Shown: positions 1-7,944 of the stretch, piece after piece
How positions within the stretch are numbered: position 1 is the first letter of the stretch
Layout of the letters: each line of letters begins with the position of its first letter
Origin: Chitinispirillaceae bacterium
GTDB lineage: Bacteria > Fibrobacterota > Chitinivibrionia > Chitinivibrionales > Chitinispirillaceae
Direction: 5' to 3'
DNA: 52,492 nt
Assembly (NCBI GenBank): GCA_016932075.1
Contig: JAFGDP010000006.1
Location: 1 to 52,492, forward strand
Position numbers and translations under genes: made by a program
Notes under the pieces: model-generated
Databases searched by the model: none
Told to the model about the DNA's origin: nothing
What the model saw: only the letters and a program-made list of their open reading frames with translations

Positions 1-607
1 GGCGAAAACGGCCGGCAACGGATCACGCGTGTTCCAGGCCGACCTCGCCGATGAGCATTCCTGCGATCGCCTGTTTCATGAAGTCATCACACGGTTCGGC
101 TGCATCGATGTGCTGATCAATAATGCCGGCGTGTTCATTAAATCGCCCCTGTCGGGCAAAAAGTGGCTTTCCGACTGGAACAGAACCATGGCGATCAACC
201 TGAACGCCGCGGCGATGCTTACGCGGCATGCGGTCAATCACTTCATTGCCCGCGGCGGTGGAACAATCATCTACCTGGCGTCCCGCGCCGCATTCCGGGG
301 TGACGGTCCCGACTATCTTGCTTATGCCGCCTCCAAGGCGGCCCTGGTGGCCCTTTCGCGTTCGATCGCCCGGGCATATGGCAAGCACGGCATTGTCAGT
401 TTCGTTGTCGCTCCCGGATGGGTTTCCACCGGCATGTCGGCACACGCGATTCGAACGCGGCGTTCGGAAATCCTTGCGGAACAGGCCCTCGGCAGGATCA
501 CCAAGCCCCGCGACATCGCGCCCCTCGTCACCTTGCTCGCAAGCGGTATGGCCGACCACGCGACCGGCGCCGCCATCGACGTAAACGCCGGCAGCTACGT
601 CCATTGA
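1..607 (+). CDS. SDR-family oxidoreductase, 3' part
   Basis: The reading frame is open from base 2, so the 5' end with the glycine-rich nucleotide-binding motif lies outside the window. What remains shows the rest of a classical short-chain dehydrogenase/reductase: the NNAG motif after beta-4, a Ser in LASRAAF followed by the catalytic YAASK (YxxxK), a PGWVSTGM segment after the active site, and a C-terminal GAAIDVNAG typical of the family end. Such enzymes are cytosolic NAD(P)-dependent oxidoreductases; FabG-like enzymes and sugar or alcohol dehydrogenases look alike at this level, so the substrate is unknown. It ends 110 bp before ndk. No clear terminator lies between, although GGCCGCA and TGCGGCC form a loose inverted repeat there. 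Confidence 0.9.
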   Translation, partial: AKTAGNGSRVFQADLADEHSCDRLFHEVITRFGCIDVLINNAGVFIKSPLSGKKWLSDWNRTMAINLNAAAMLTRHAVNHFIARGGGTIIYLASRAAFRGDGPDYLAYAASKAALVALSRSIARAYGKHGIVSFVVAPGWVSTGMSAHAIRTRRSEILAEQALGRITKPRDIAPLVTLLASGMADHATGAAIDVNAGSYVH

Positions 608-717
608 TGCGGAAGGCGCCGTGATACCTCTTGACTTGGCCGCAGGGGTTTTGTTTTTTCTATGCGGCCGAAACACCTGCCTGAACACCGAACCGATACT
701 TTTAAAGGAGCCTTTCG

Positions 718-1446
718 ATGATCGATAAAGAGCTGGAGCAGACCCTTGTTCTCATCAAACCCGATGCGCTGAAAAATTCGCTCACCGGGTATGTCCTTTC
801 CCTGCTGTCGGAATTTCATACCGGATTGCGTTTTGCCGGAACAAAGATCGTGCATGTCACGACAATGCTCGCATCAGAGCATTACGCCGAACACCGGGGT
901 AAAATATTTTACGAGTCGCTTATCGAATACATCAGGGGGAATATCCATTATCCGGGAGCGCCGGAAAAACAGCGCGTCATCGCGATCGTGTACCAGGGTG
1001 TCGATGCGGTGAAAAAACTCAGGGACATAGCCGGGCCCACAAATCCTCTGAACGCCCGGGACCAGAAACCCGGCTGCATCCGTTCGCTCGGCACGCTCGC
1101 GCCGCTCAAAGACACAAACGGGACCGAGATTGGCCAGCGCATGGACAACCTGATCCATGCATCGGCAAACCATGCGGACGCGGAGCGCGAGATCAAGCTC
1201 TGGTTCCGTCCAAACGATATCCCTCCGGCCATGCACGCATACGCGACAAAAGAGAGTGACGACCATTTTTACTACAAATCGAACCGGCTTTTCACCACCC
1301 ACGAGCCGGGCAGCGACCTGATCCTTGCGCCGGGCGACATTGCCTGGGAATCGGATTTTAATGCGCTCAGAGCGCTGCTCGAGGGAAGGGAATCAGCCAT
1401 ATCGCTTGAAGCGGTCGTTGCGAAGTATCTCATTAACAAAGGTTAG
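718..1446 (+). CDS. ndk: nucleoside-diphosphate kinase with C-terminal extension
   Basis: Transfers the gamma phosphate from an NTP to an NDP through a phosphohistidine. The N-terminal TLVLIKPDAL (about residues 9–18) is the family opening, and NLIHASANHADAEREI carries the active His at about residue 147 in the canonical NxIHgS context. At 242 residues the protein is about 100 longer than a usual NDP kinase: it has a longer segment in the middle (residues 50–95) and about 75 residues after the core. The tail contains no domain I recognise. The start is supported by AAAGGAG 8–15 bases upstream. Long NDK-like proteins occur in several phyla. Kinase activity is likely, since the His and the Lys of IKPDAL are kept. 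Confidence 0.9.
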   Translation: MIDKELEQTLVLIKPDALKNSLTGYVLSLLSEFHTGLRFAGTKIVHVTTMLASEHYAEHRGKIFYESLIEYIRGNIHYPGAPEKQRVIAIVYQGVDAVKKLRDIAGPTNPLNARDQKPGCIRSLGTLAPLKDTNGTEIGQRMDNLIHASANHADAEREIKLWFRPNDIPPAMHAYATKESDDHFYYKSNRLFTTHEPGSDLILAPGDIAWESDFNALRALLEGRESAISLEAVVAKYLINKG

Positions 1447-1531
1447 GAGCGGCCGGTGCGCGGCTGCGGCACCGGCGCTCATCCGCGGTAAACTGCTTCA
1501 CGCAGCCGGTATTGTCACTTATGGAAAAAAA

Positions 1532-4327
1532 ATGCGGATTACAGCCCTCATAATCCTTGTAACAGTTGCCGTAGTCCCCTTGCCGGCCGCGGATCTTTCC
1601 TCTTTAAGCCTTTCAGGAACGCCGGTCACCGATGGAAACGATATAACTTTTTCGACAACGGGCACGGCCAAACTCAGAATCACGGTCTGTTATCCCGACG
1701 TCATGCGATTCTGGGTGGATTCCGGCGGCGGTTTCCTCAAAAGCCCTTCCTACGTCGTGGACAGGGAATTATGGGCTTTGGTTACCAAAACGATCACGGA
1801 TCAAGGCGCCTATTTTCAGATCCTGACCAGCGAGCTTTCGGTCAGGGTGTACAAATCGCCGATTAAAATAGCCATTTACAAATCGGATGACGCAGCGCTG
1901 ATCGCCGAGGAACGGGGGACCGGAGGAGTCGGTTGGAACAGCGGAATGCCCCACTCGTTCTGGAATCTGACGCCTGAGGAGCGCGTTTTCGGGCTTGGGG
2001 AAGACAACAAAAATACCACAGGAGCGCTCGATCGCCGGGGCACTATCAGGACCATCTGGACGAATGCCAACCCGTTTTGCGGGCATACGTCATCCAATAT
2101 CTCGATACCGTTTTTTATGAGTACCGGAAGAAGCGCCGGGGGCGGCTATGGCTTCTTTTTCGATAACACCTACTCCGCGACATTCGATATGGGGAGAACC
2201 TCGCTGCAATACTTTTCATGGTCCTCCCGGGGCGGCGAACTTCTGTTTTACTTTTTTTACGGCCCTTCCTTTAAAAAAATCCTCGAGCGATACACGTCTA
2301 TTTCCGGCCGCCCGCCGCTTCCGCCGGTCTGGGCCTTCGGCTATTTCCAGAGCAGATGCATGTATACCGGGTGGGCTCAGGTCGACAGCGTCATAGATTG
2401 CATGCGAGCCAACAATCTTCCCCTTGAAACCGTGATACTGGATTGGTTATGGGTCGATTGCAACAGCAATTTCCAATGGAGCAGCCGATTTGCCGGGGCT
2501 GACGCAAAGATAGCGGCGTACCGTTCCCAGGGGATTCGATTTATGCTCATTGTTGATCCGCAGATCGAAAGCGGCTGCTCCAATTACGCCGATGCCCTGG
2601 CAAACAATATGTTCGCAACGTGCGGTTCGGGAACGTGTCCGTCCGGCTGGTGCCGGGGCGCATTGTACGATCCAACGGTTCCCAATTTTACCTCCTGGCT
2701 GTGGTCGCAAAACCAGGCAAAGCATCTTTTTGAGCAGGGCATTGCCGGGTGGTGGCTTGACCTTACGGAACCTGACGGTGAACCGGATACCGCGGTATAC
2801 CACGACGGACCCTCGGCGAAAATCCATAATATCTTCTCCAACAAATTCTCCGAGGCGTTCTATTCGGGCCAGTTGCAGCTCTCCCCTAATCTCCGCCCGT
2901 ATATTCTCACCCGGACAGGATTTTCCGGCATCCAGAAATATGGTGTCAGCGTCTGGAGCGGCGATGTCTGCTCGGATTACCAGAGCATGATGACCCATGT
3001 GCCGGAATCGCAGAATTCAAGCCTTTCCGGCATTCCCTATTGGAGCATGGATATCGGAGGATTTCTAAAGGACCCGGGCGACTATTTTCGGAACGATAAA
3101 AACGGGGCGCATGCGCGCCTTTACCAGCGCTGGTTTCAATTCGGGTGCTTCTGTCCCATCACCCGTGCTCACGGGGCCAAGGAGTGCGAGCCATATTGTT
3201 TCACCCAGGCCGTCACTGACGGGTGCAGAAAATATCTCCGGCTCCGGTACCGCCTCCTTCCCTACATTTATTCCTATGCATGGGAGTGCAGCCGGACCGG
3301 CGTTCCCATTCAACGGGCCGTGGTGCTCGAGTACCAAGACGATCCGGATGCCTGGCGCGCGAACCTTCAATATCTGTTCGGAAAAGAACTTCTCGTTGCA
3401 CCGGTGACGCAGGAGGATGCGGTAAGCAGAAGCGTTTATTTTCCGGCCGGGACATGGTTTGATTACGATTCCGGGATTTCCTTCACGGGACCGGTCACCG
3501 CTGCCGTTTCGGCTCCCCAGGATAAGTTGCCGATCTTCGTCAGATCGGGAGCAATCATTCCGATGGCGCAACCGGGCATGATACGCTTGACCGATTCAAC
3601 CGGGGCCAGGGTTCCATGGGACCCCATCACCTTCGATATATACCCGGACGGCGCCTCGTCGTTTGTCATGTATCAGGACGACGGAATTACCCGCGAATTC
3701 CAGACTGCCGGCGCATTCACCCTGACCTCCATCACCAGTGTTTTTACACCGGGCCGGCAGGAGATCGTTTCAATTTCAGAGACGAACAAGCTGTTCGCGC
3801 CCTCGAAATATGAGTTCACGATTCATTTACGCAATCAAACCATCGTCCCTTCGCCCATCTTGTGGAATCAACAGGCGGTCGACAGCCTGACTTCACCGGC
3901 GGCGTATGCCAATGCTTCAACCGGAAGATGGTGGGATGCCGCCGGAAAAGTGCTCTGGGTAAAAGCCGCCGCTTCACCTGCGACCAATCAGCAATTACTG
4001 ATCTCGCTTGACGGTTCGCCGATCGGGGTCGGAAAATCAGGCAATGGGAACGGGTATCCCCCGCGCTACGACGTGCGCGTCGTTCAGTCCGGTTCGGGAC
4101 CGGCGATCCGGCTCGCGGTTCCCTCTTCGTCATTGCCCTTGCGTATCGAAATGTTCGATTTCAAGGGAAGAAAAATTGCTGAGCTTGCGCAGGGATTGTT
4201 TCAGCCGGGCTATCATACGATTGCCCTTGGCTCAAATTCGACAATTACATTAGCGGCCGTATGGTATCTCTGCCGTATGAGTGCCGGGAAATTCGAGAAA
4301 ACGATCAAAATAGTAATTCCCAAATAG
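1532..4327 (+). CDS. secreted glycoside hydrolase family 31 (alpha-glucosidase/xylosidase type)
   Basis: The start at 1532 gives a typical signal peptide (MRITALIILVTVAVV…PAA); the frame is open further upstream but only from a TTG inside ndk. The mature protein has the GH31 order: N-terminal beta-sandwich with RVFGLGEDN (substrate-binding region), the (beta/alpha)8 barrel starting around PPLPPVWAFGYFQSR, the nucleophile Asp at about residue 410 in GWWLDLTEP, and the acid/base Asp at about 478 in WSGDV. Beta-sandwich domains follow. The last 65 residues (IEMFDFKGRKIAELA onward) look like a FlgD-like or type IX sorting tail, suggesting export to the surface. About 931 residues. It should cleave alpha-linked glucosides or xylosides outside the cytoplasm; specificity cannot be read from sequence. 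No sugar transporter or other glycosidase lies next to it. Confidence 0.93.
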   Translation: MRITALIILVTVAVVPLPAADLSSLSLSGTPVTDGNDITFSTTGTAKLRITVCYPDVMRFWVDSGGGFLKSPSYVVDRELWALVTKTITDQGAYFQILTSELSVRVYKSPIKIAIYKSDDAALIAEERGTGGVGWNSGMPHSFWNLTPEERVFGLGEDNKNTTGALDRRGTIRTIWTNANPFCGHTSSNISIPFFMSTGRSAGGGYGFFFDNTYSATFDMGRTSLQYFSWSSRGGELLFYFFYGPSFKKILERYTSISGRPPLPPVWAFGYFQSRCMYTGWAQVDSVIDCMRANNLPLETVILDWLWVDCNSNFQWSSRFAGADAKIAAYRSQGIRFMLIVDPQIESGCSNYADALANNMFATCGSGTCPSGWCRGALYDPTVPNFTSWLWSQNQAKHLFEQGIAGWWLDLTEPDGEPDTAVYHDGPSAKIHNIFSNKFSEAFYSGQLQLSPNLRPYILTRTGFSGIQKYGVSVWSGDVCSDYQSMMTHVPESQNSSLSGIPYWSMDIGGFLKDPGDYFRNDKNGAHARLYQRWFQFGCFCPITRAHGAKECEPYCFTQAVTDGCRKYLRLRYRLLPYIYSYAWECSRTGVPIQRAVVLEYQDDPDAWRANLQYLFGKELLVAPVTQEDAVSRSVYFPAGTWFDYDSGISFTGPVTAAVSAPQDKLPIFVRSGAIIPMAQPGMIRLTDSTGARVPWDPITFDIYPDGASSFVMYQDDGITREFQTAGAFTLTSITSVFTPGRQEIVSISETNKLFAPSKYEFTIHLRNQTIVPSPILWNQQAVDSLTSPAAYANASTGRWWDAAGKVLWVKAAASPATNQQLLISLDGSPIGVGKSGNGNGYPPRYDVRVVQSGSGPAIRLAVPSSSLPLRIEMFDFKGRKIAELAQGLFQPGYHTIALGSNSTITLAAVWYLCRMSAGKFEKTIKIVIPK

Positions 4328-4360
4328 CTCTATTCGCAAGTCAATACCGGCAAGCACCCG

Positions 4361-4389
4361 TTTGCCAGTGATGAATCACCGGGCACACA
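4361..4389. repeat. 29-bp dispersed repeat with hairpin, copy 1
   Basis: The sequence around GTGATGAATCACCGGGCACA is repeated with one change at 7858–7886; the flank before it (GCAAGCACCC here, GCAACACCCC there) is also similar. Its core folds as CCAGTGA, loop TGAA, TCACCGG with one mismatch. Both copies lie just downstream of plus-strand genes. Two copies are too few to name a family; a small REP-like or mobile palindromic element is the likely class. Confidence 0.6.
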
Positions 4390-4481
4390 GCCGTAGCCAA
4401 AGGCAAAGGCAGGTGGAGTTTAAAGCCTTATACGGTCCAGGGAATGGGACATTATCAGAAGAACCCCGGTCGTCTGCCTTC

Positions 4482-4510
4482 CTGCCTGCGCTGCCGCTTC
4501 GGCAGGCAGG
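4482..4510. repeat. palindromic GC-rich repeat-like element
   Basis: CTGCCG, loop CTT, CGGCAG forms a perfect inner stem, and CCTGC/GCAGG extends it after a five-base bulge. A second small hairpin, GCCTCG GC GAGGC, follows within 20 bases. It lies in the roughly 290-bp gap between the GH31 gene and the small protein gene at 4622, a gap holding no convincing gene. Palindromes of this GCCTGCC…GGCAGGC kind are scattered as short repeats in many genomes; only one copy is visible here. Confidence 0.4.
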
Positions 4511-4621
4511 CGTAAAGCCTCGGCGAGGCAAGCAGACCAGGGCCACACGTGTTTATTCTGTTCCACCGGCGAGTATACCCGGCATTACCGCGATGATTAT
4601 ATTGTATGGAAAGGAAACATT

Positions 4622-4819
4622 ATGCGTATCGAACGAAAACTATCATCCGGGTTAATGAGCGACAAGGTTTCCCAGTCCGCATATACCAAAAACCTGACCG
4701 GGGAGGAGCGCATCTCTCTTCTCGAAGAGCTGCGCTATGACCTTGGAAAGTTTCTTGATTATGATTATTCAGGACGATTTGAAAGAGTTTTTTCGATTGT
4801 TAAACGCGAACAATGTTGA
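4622..4819 (+). CDS. small protein, likely partner of the nucleotidyltransferase
   Basis: 65 residues with no signal peptide. The second half reads LTGEERISLLEELRYDLGKF then a short basic end (RFERVFSIVKREQC). I recall small proteins with the pattern EERI..LE.LR…RL.RV..IVRR immediately ahead of nucleotidyltransferase genes in many bacteria, so the pairing is probably meaningful, but I cannot name the family. The start has a good site (GGAAAGGAAAC, ATT, ATG). The 3' end overlaps the next gene by about 59 bases, so the two are translated from one message. A role as antitoxin or accessory subunit is inference. Confidence 0.6.
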   Translation: MRIERKLSSGLMSDKVSQSAYTKNLTGEERISLLEELRYDLGKFLDYDYSGRFERVFSIVKREQC

Positions 4820-5207
4820 ATATGTCATCGTCGGCGGATATGCCGTGGCATTTCATGGATTTGTGCGTGCAACAAAAGATATCGACGTTCTGTTTAATGC
4901 CACTCCTGAAAATATCCGCCGATTGATGGCCGCCCTCACCTCATTCGGCATTGCAGAATCGATACTACATCCCGACGATTTTTCAGACCCGGGCCGGATC
5001 CAGCGTATTGGAAATCCACCCATGATGATAGAATTAATTAATGCCATCGGCGGCGTCACGTTTGAAGAGGTTTGGAGCAAAAGGATTTCCGGCCGCTATG
5101 GCGACATCGAGGTGCCTTTTCTTTCAAGGGAACATCTGCTTATCAGCAAAAAATACGCAAACCGGCCGCAGGACCAACGGGACATCGACGAGCTTACACA
5201 CCAATAA
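4761..5207 (+). CDS. nucleotidyltransferase (AbiEii/DUF6036-like, MNT superfamily)
   Basis: About 148 residues. VIVGGYAVAFHG at residues 22–33 and TKDIDVL with Asp40 and Asp42 form the GG…DxD core of minimal nucleotidyltransferases. LSREHLLISKKYANRPQDQRDIDEL near the end is the usual closing segment of this group, where a Lys and DxxD-like acids sit. An in-frame ATG at 4737 is also possible; 4761 has GGAAAG about 12 bases upstream and puts the core at the usual distance from the N-terminus. It overlaps the small gene before it, as toxin–antitoxin or regulatory pairs often do. Family members modify proteins or RNA by adding nucleotides; the target here is unknown. Confidence 0.8.
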   Translation: MIIQDDLKEFFRLLNANNVEYVIVGGYAVAFHGFVRATKDIDVLFNATPENIRRLMAALTSFGIAESILHPDDFSDPGRIQRIGNPPMMIELINAIGGVTFEEVWSKRISGRYGDIEVPFLSREHLLISKKYANRPQDQRDIDELTHQ

Positions 5208-5272
5208 AAAAAGCGCCCCACCGCTTGAACTGCGGGACGCGTGGGCCCCTTACACGACCAAAGGACAGAAAC

Positions 5273-6736
5273 ATGGTACGGAGTCTCGCGGCGGCCATTT
5301 GCATTCTATCCGTGTCAATGACGGCCGCCCCGGACAATGCCCGTTTCTTTCGCGTTTTGAAACTCTACAGCGATCCGGTGTATCGCGCTACCGACAGTAA
5401 AATATTCCTTAACGGTGAATACAATGCCCGGCGCAACGATTCGGTGCCCTCCCAAACAGGACTCGCGGCAGAGAATGATGAACTCCATGTTTTTGAACGG
5501 ACGTGGGCCCATAACGCGGGTATGCGCGTTTTGACCTTGAAGGGAGACGCCTGGTTCAGCGGCAGGACCGAAGCGGAAATAGGCCTTCGGGGAGCCTATT
5601 TCTCCGCTTCACAAGTCCGCTCGAACGCGGTCATCGGCAGGGAGGATATCAATCAAACGATTGACGCAACAGAGCACTTGTACGGCGATGTCGCATGGTC
5701 AAGGGATACCTACTTTCCCGTGGCATCCAAAACAAAATGCTATGCGGGGTTGCGATTATGGTCGAGCACAAACGCCACAGGAGCGTATAGCCGGGAGTAT
5801 ACGCGTTATGAACTGTCCTCTGCTTCCGCGTACCTGTCGAAAACCAAAACCGGGACCATTGAGGAAAATATCGGTTTCGAACCGACCGGCGGCATAGGCA
5901 AACCGGTCTTTGTCACGCCGGTGTACCGGGCGTTCGAAGTGGAACGGTCGCTCAAGGAGGCGGGTGCGATACGCGGCCCTCTTTCGGATTCGACCATGGT
6001 GCAAATCGCGCAATGGATCGCCGCCGAGTTTTCAATGAACGAAACCCGGGACCGGCCCCGCAAATACGTTTTCGCCATGCTGGATACCATTCTGAACAAC
6101 GACCCCGCCGCGGCCGATTCAACACGCTCCGCATTCGCCCTCATGAATGCCGTGGAAAAGCATGATAACGCCTACCCGGAAATGTTTAACGGCTTGAAGT
6201 TCTTCATTAGCGGAGGAATAATGGTATATAACGGATACGAAGAACGCAGGCGAACGCTGTTCGAACAAGGGGATACCGTTACGATGCTGAACGATTTTGG
6301 TTATTTTAGCGGCGTGGATGACTACTTTCCCCTATTCACTATGGAATGGGGCAAAGCGGTATCGCGTCATTTCTTTTTATCGTTGCTCGCAACAGGCGAT
6401 TTCTTCTCCCTGTATCCCGATGATCCTTTCATAACGGTTGCATCCAATCCCTGGGTGCTGATCCGAGGCATGCTGTATTATCTCGTCAACGACCGCTTTT
6501 TTCTCGACATGGGGTTCGGCGATTTGCGGCTGGACCGGACATGGTCGATCCGCCAGCCCGATCAGGTCTGGCTCAGGGGCACGGTATTCATCGAGGAGAA
6601 AATCGGGGTTGTTCTCTCTCTCGTACACGAGTATTCATATCATGGGTATCCTCGACATTCGCTTCCCTATGATACTCACACATCGGTCGAAACCGCCACC
6701 GACCGTATTACCCTGGAGCTGCAATATGAATTTTAA
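5273..6736 (+). CDS. outer-membrane beta-barrel-like protein of unknown function
   Basis: 487 residues beginning with a short signal peptide (MVRSLAAAICILSVSMTAAPD). The frame stays open far upstream, but AAAGGA just before 5273 and the signal peptide fix the start. The sequence alternates aromatic and polar residues in short strands, especially in the last 150 residues, and ends in TLELQYEF; a final Phe is typical of proteins inserted by the BAM machinery. A middle part (about 245–310) looks helical and soluble. I do not recognise the family. The next gene begins inside its last codons, so the barrel and the following lipoprotein are probably made together and may form one complex. Confidence 0.7.
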   Translation: MVRSLAAAICILSVSMTAAPDNARFFRVLKLYSDPVYRATDSKIFLNGEYNARRNDSVPSQTGLAAENDELHVFERTWAHNAGMRVLTLKGDAWFSGRTEAEIGLRGAYFSASQVRSNAVIGREDINQTIDATEHLYGDVAWSRDTYFPVASKTKCYAGLRLWSSTNATGAYSREYTRYELSSASAYLSKTKTGTIEENIGFEPTGGIGKPVFVTPVYRAFEVERSLKEAGAIRGPLSDSTMVQIAQWIAAEFSMNETRDRPRKYVFAMLDTILNNDPAAADSTRSAFALMNAVEKHDNAYPEMFNGLKFFISGGIMVYNGYEERRRTLFEQGDTVTMLNDFGYFSGVDDYFPLFTMEWGKAVSRHFFLSLLATGDFFSLYPDDPFITVASNPWVLIRGMLYYLVNDRFFLDMGFGDLRLDRTWSIRQPDQVWLRGTVFIEEKIGVVLSLVHEYSYHGYPRHSLPYDTHTSVETATDRITLELQYEF

Positions 6737-7778
6737 CCCGGCAGGCTATCTTTTTTCCGCCGCGCTGCTCCTGCATGCATGCTGCGCGATTGATCCGGTA
6801 CAAGTGGATACCAACCGGACGCCGCACGAGCTCACGACCTTCGGGAGTCATGGCATCTCCTGGATGGCGCCGGTTGAATCCAACCGGTTTTACGCCGCTT
6901 CGAACTACCGGTTGTTCATGATCGACACGGATGCCGCTGATTCGACCGGGAACATCGTCCAACAGGTTTCAAGTCTGATTACACCACCAGCGTGTCTCTT
7001 CGGGAGCGAAACCGGGGACCCGGTTCTGGCGACCTATGGCGGGTTTTACCGGATCGACACGGCAGGTCTTTTGGTTGCCGAATATGAGTTTCAGAACCCT
7101 TACCATCTTTATGAATATACGCTGACCGTTGACTGGAAAGGTCAGTGCCGGTATATCAGGCGCTTTGGCGGCTCAAAGCTTGGAATATATGCATATAAAG
7201 CAGGCTTTGAATACACCGTGATTGATTCGTGCGTTGATCAAGACAGCATTCGTTATCTGCGGTTCGCGGCCGCTGACGACCGGTGCGCGGTCAGCCTGGT
7301 GAATAGCAGCTATGAAACAAGGATACTCTTATACAAACGCGGCATAGCACAACGGGAGATAGGCCTGTTCGAGAATGAAGACAGCGCTTACGTCCAGCGC
7401 CTTTTCTATGTCGGCAGCGAATTACAGATGATGTGCCATCTTGAGAAAAGCCTCGTGATCGAGACGAAAGACCAAGAGAAAAAAACAGTGGATAGAGGAA
7501 CCAATTTTATATCGTTGGATTCCAACGGCATTTGTTCGGTTAAAACGCGTTTATCTCTACGGGCATCACCGGGTTACTATAATAAAATGTTCTACCGTTC
7601 CTCACGGGAAACCTGGCTTTGGGACCAGGATTCGTGGCTCGTGGCCACGCCGGATTCGATCGTCCAGCACCTTTTCCGACAGGGGGAAATCAACCGTTTC
7701 AACGTCCTCTGTTTCCGCGACAGCAGCGAGGTGCTGTTCTACGACGAAGCGACGCAGCGGTTTATTTCGCGGAACTAA
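6726..7778 (+). CDS. predicted lipoprotein, family not recognised
   Basis: 350 residues. The start overlaps the end of the preceding barrel gene by 11 bases, suggesting coupled translation. The N-terminus is a lipoprotein signal: hydrophobic AGYLFSAALLLHAC with LHAC as lipobox. The rest is rich in short beta-like stretches (ISWM, RFYAAS, YRLFMID, ATYGGFYRID, LLVAEYEF), which could build a propeller-like or beta-sandwich fold, but no named motif is clear. It ends 35 bases before a strong rho-independent terminator, so this gene closes the transcription unit. Partnership with the barrel at 5273 is inferred from the overlap only. Confidence 0.7.
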   Translation: MNFNPAGYLFSAALLLHACCAIDPVQVDTNRTPHELTTFGSHGISWMAPVESNRFYAASNYRLFMIDTDAADSTGNIVQQVSSLITPPACLFGSETGDPVLATYGGFYRIDTAGLLVAEYEFQNPYHLYEYTLTVDWKGQCRYIRRFGGSKLGIYAYKAGFEYTVIDSCVDQDSIRYLRFAAADDRCAVSLVNSSYETRILLYKRGIAQREIGLFENEDSAYVQRLFYVGSELQMMCHLEKSLVIETKDQEKKTVDRGTNFISLDSNGICSVKTRLSLRASPGYYNKMFYRSSRETWLWDQDSWLVATPDSIVQHLFRQGEINRFNVLCFRDSSEVLFYDEATQRFISRN

Positions 7779-7813
7779 TGCCTGTCCGGAAACGTGCAAG
7801 GAGACGCGGGCGC

Positions 7814-7842
7814 CCTGCGCTTCAGCGCAGGATTATTTTTAT
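7814..7842 (+). terminator. rho-independent terminator
   Basis: CCTGCGC, loop TTCA, GCGCAGG is a perfect 7-bp GC-rich stem, followed by ATTATTTTTATC. It lies 35 bases after the stop of the lipoprotein gene on the same strand and separates it from the minus-strand operon converging from the right. Confidence 0.85.
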
Positions 7843-7857
7843 CAAACGCAACACCCC

Positions 7858-7886
7858 TTTGCCGGTGATGAATCACCGGGCACACA
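7858..7886. repeat. 29-bp dispersed repeat with hairpin, copy 2
   Basis: Copy of the element at 4361–4389 with a single internal change that makes the stem perfect: CCGGTGA, loop TGAA, TCACCGG. It sits between the terminator at 7814 and the end of the transglutaminase gene. Confidence 0.6.
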
Positions 7887-7944
7887 AACCATTTTTTTGG
7901 ACACACCGGCCACCCTGCCGGTCATTGCTTCCAAAAGCAGCTGA

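Noticed and set aside
1325..1531. Upstream extension of the GH31 reading frame
   Set aside because: It would start at a TTG inside ndk and bury the signal peptide; 1532 gives a normal secretion signal.
4362..4655. 97-codon plus-strand frame between the GH31 and small-protein genes
   Set aside because: It runs through the hairpin repeat and a palindrome, has no ribosome-binding site, and its residue content (Arg, Pro, Ser-rich) is that of a shadow frame.
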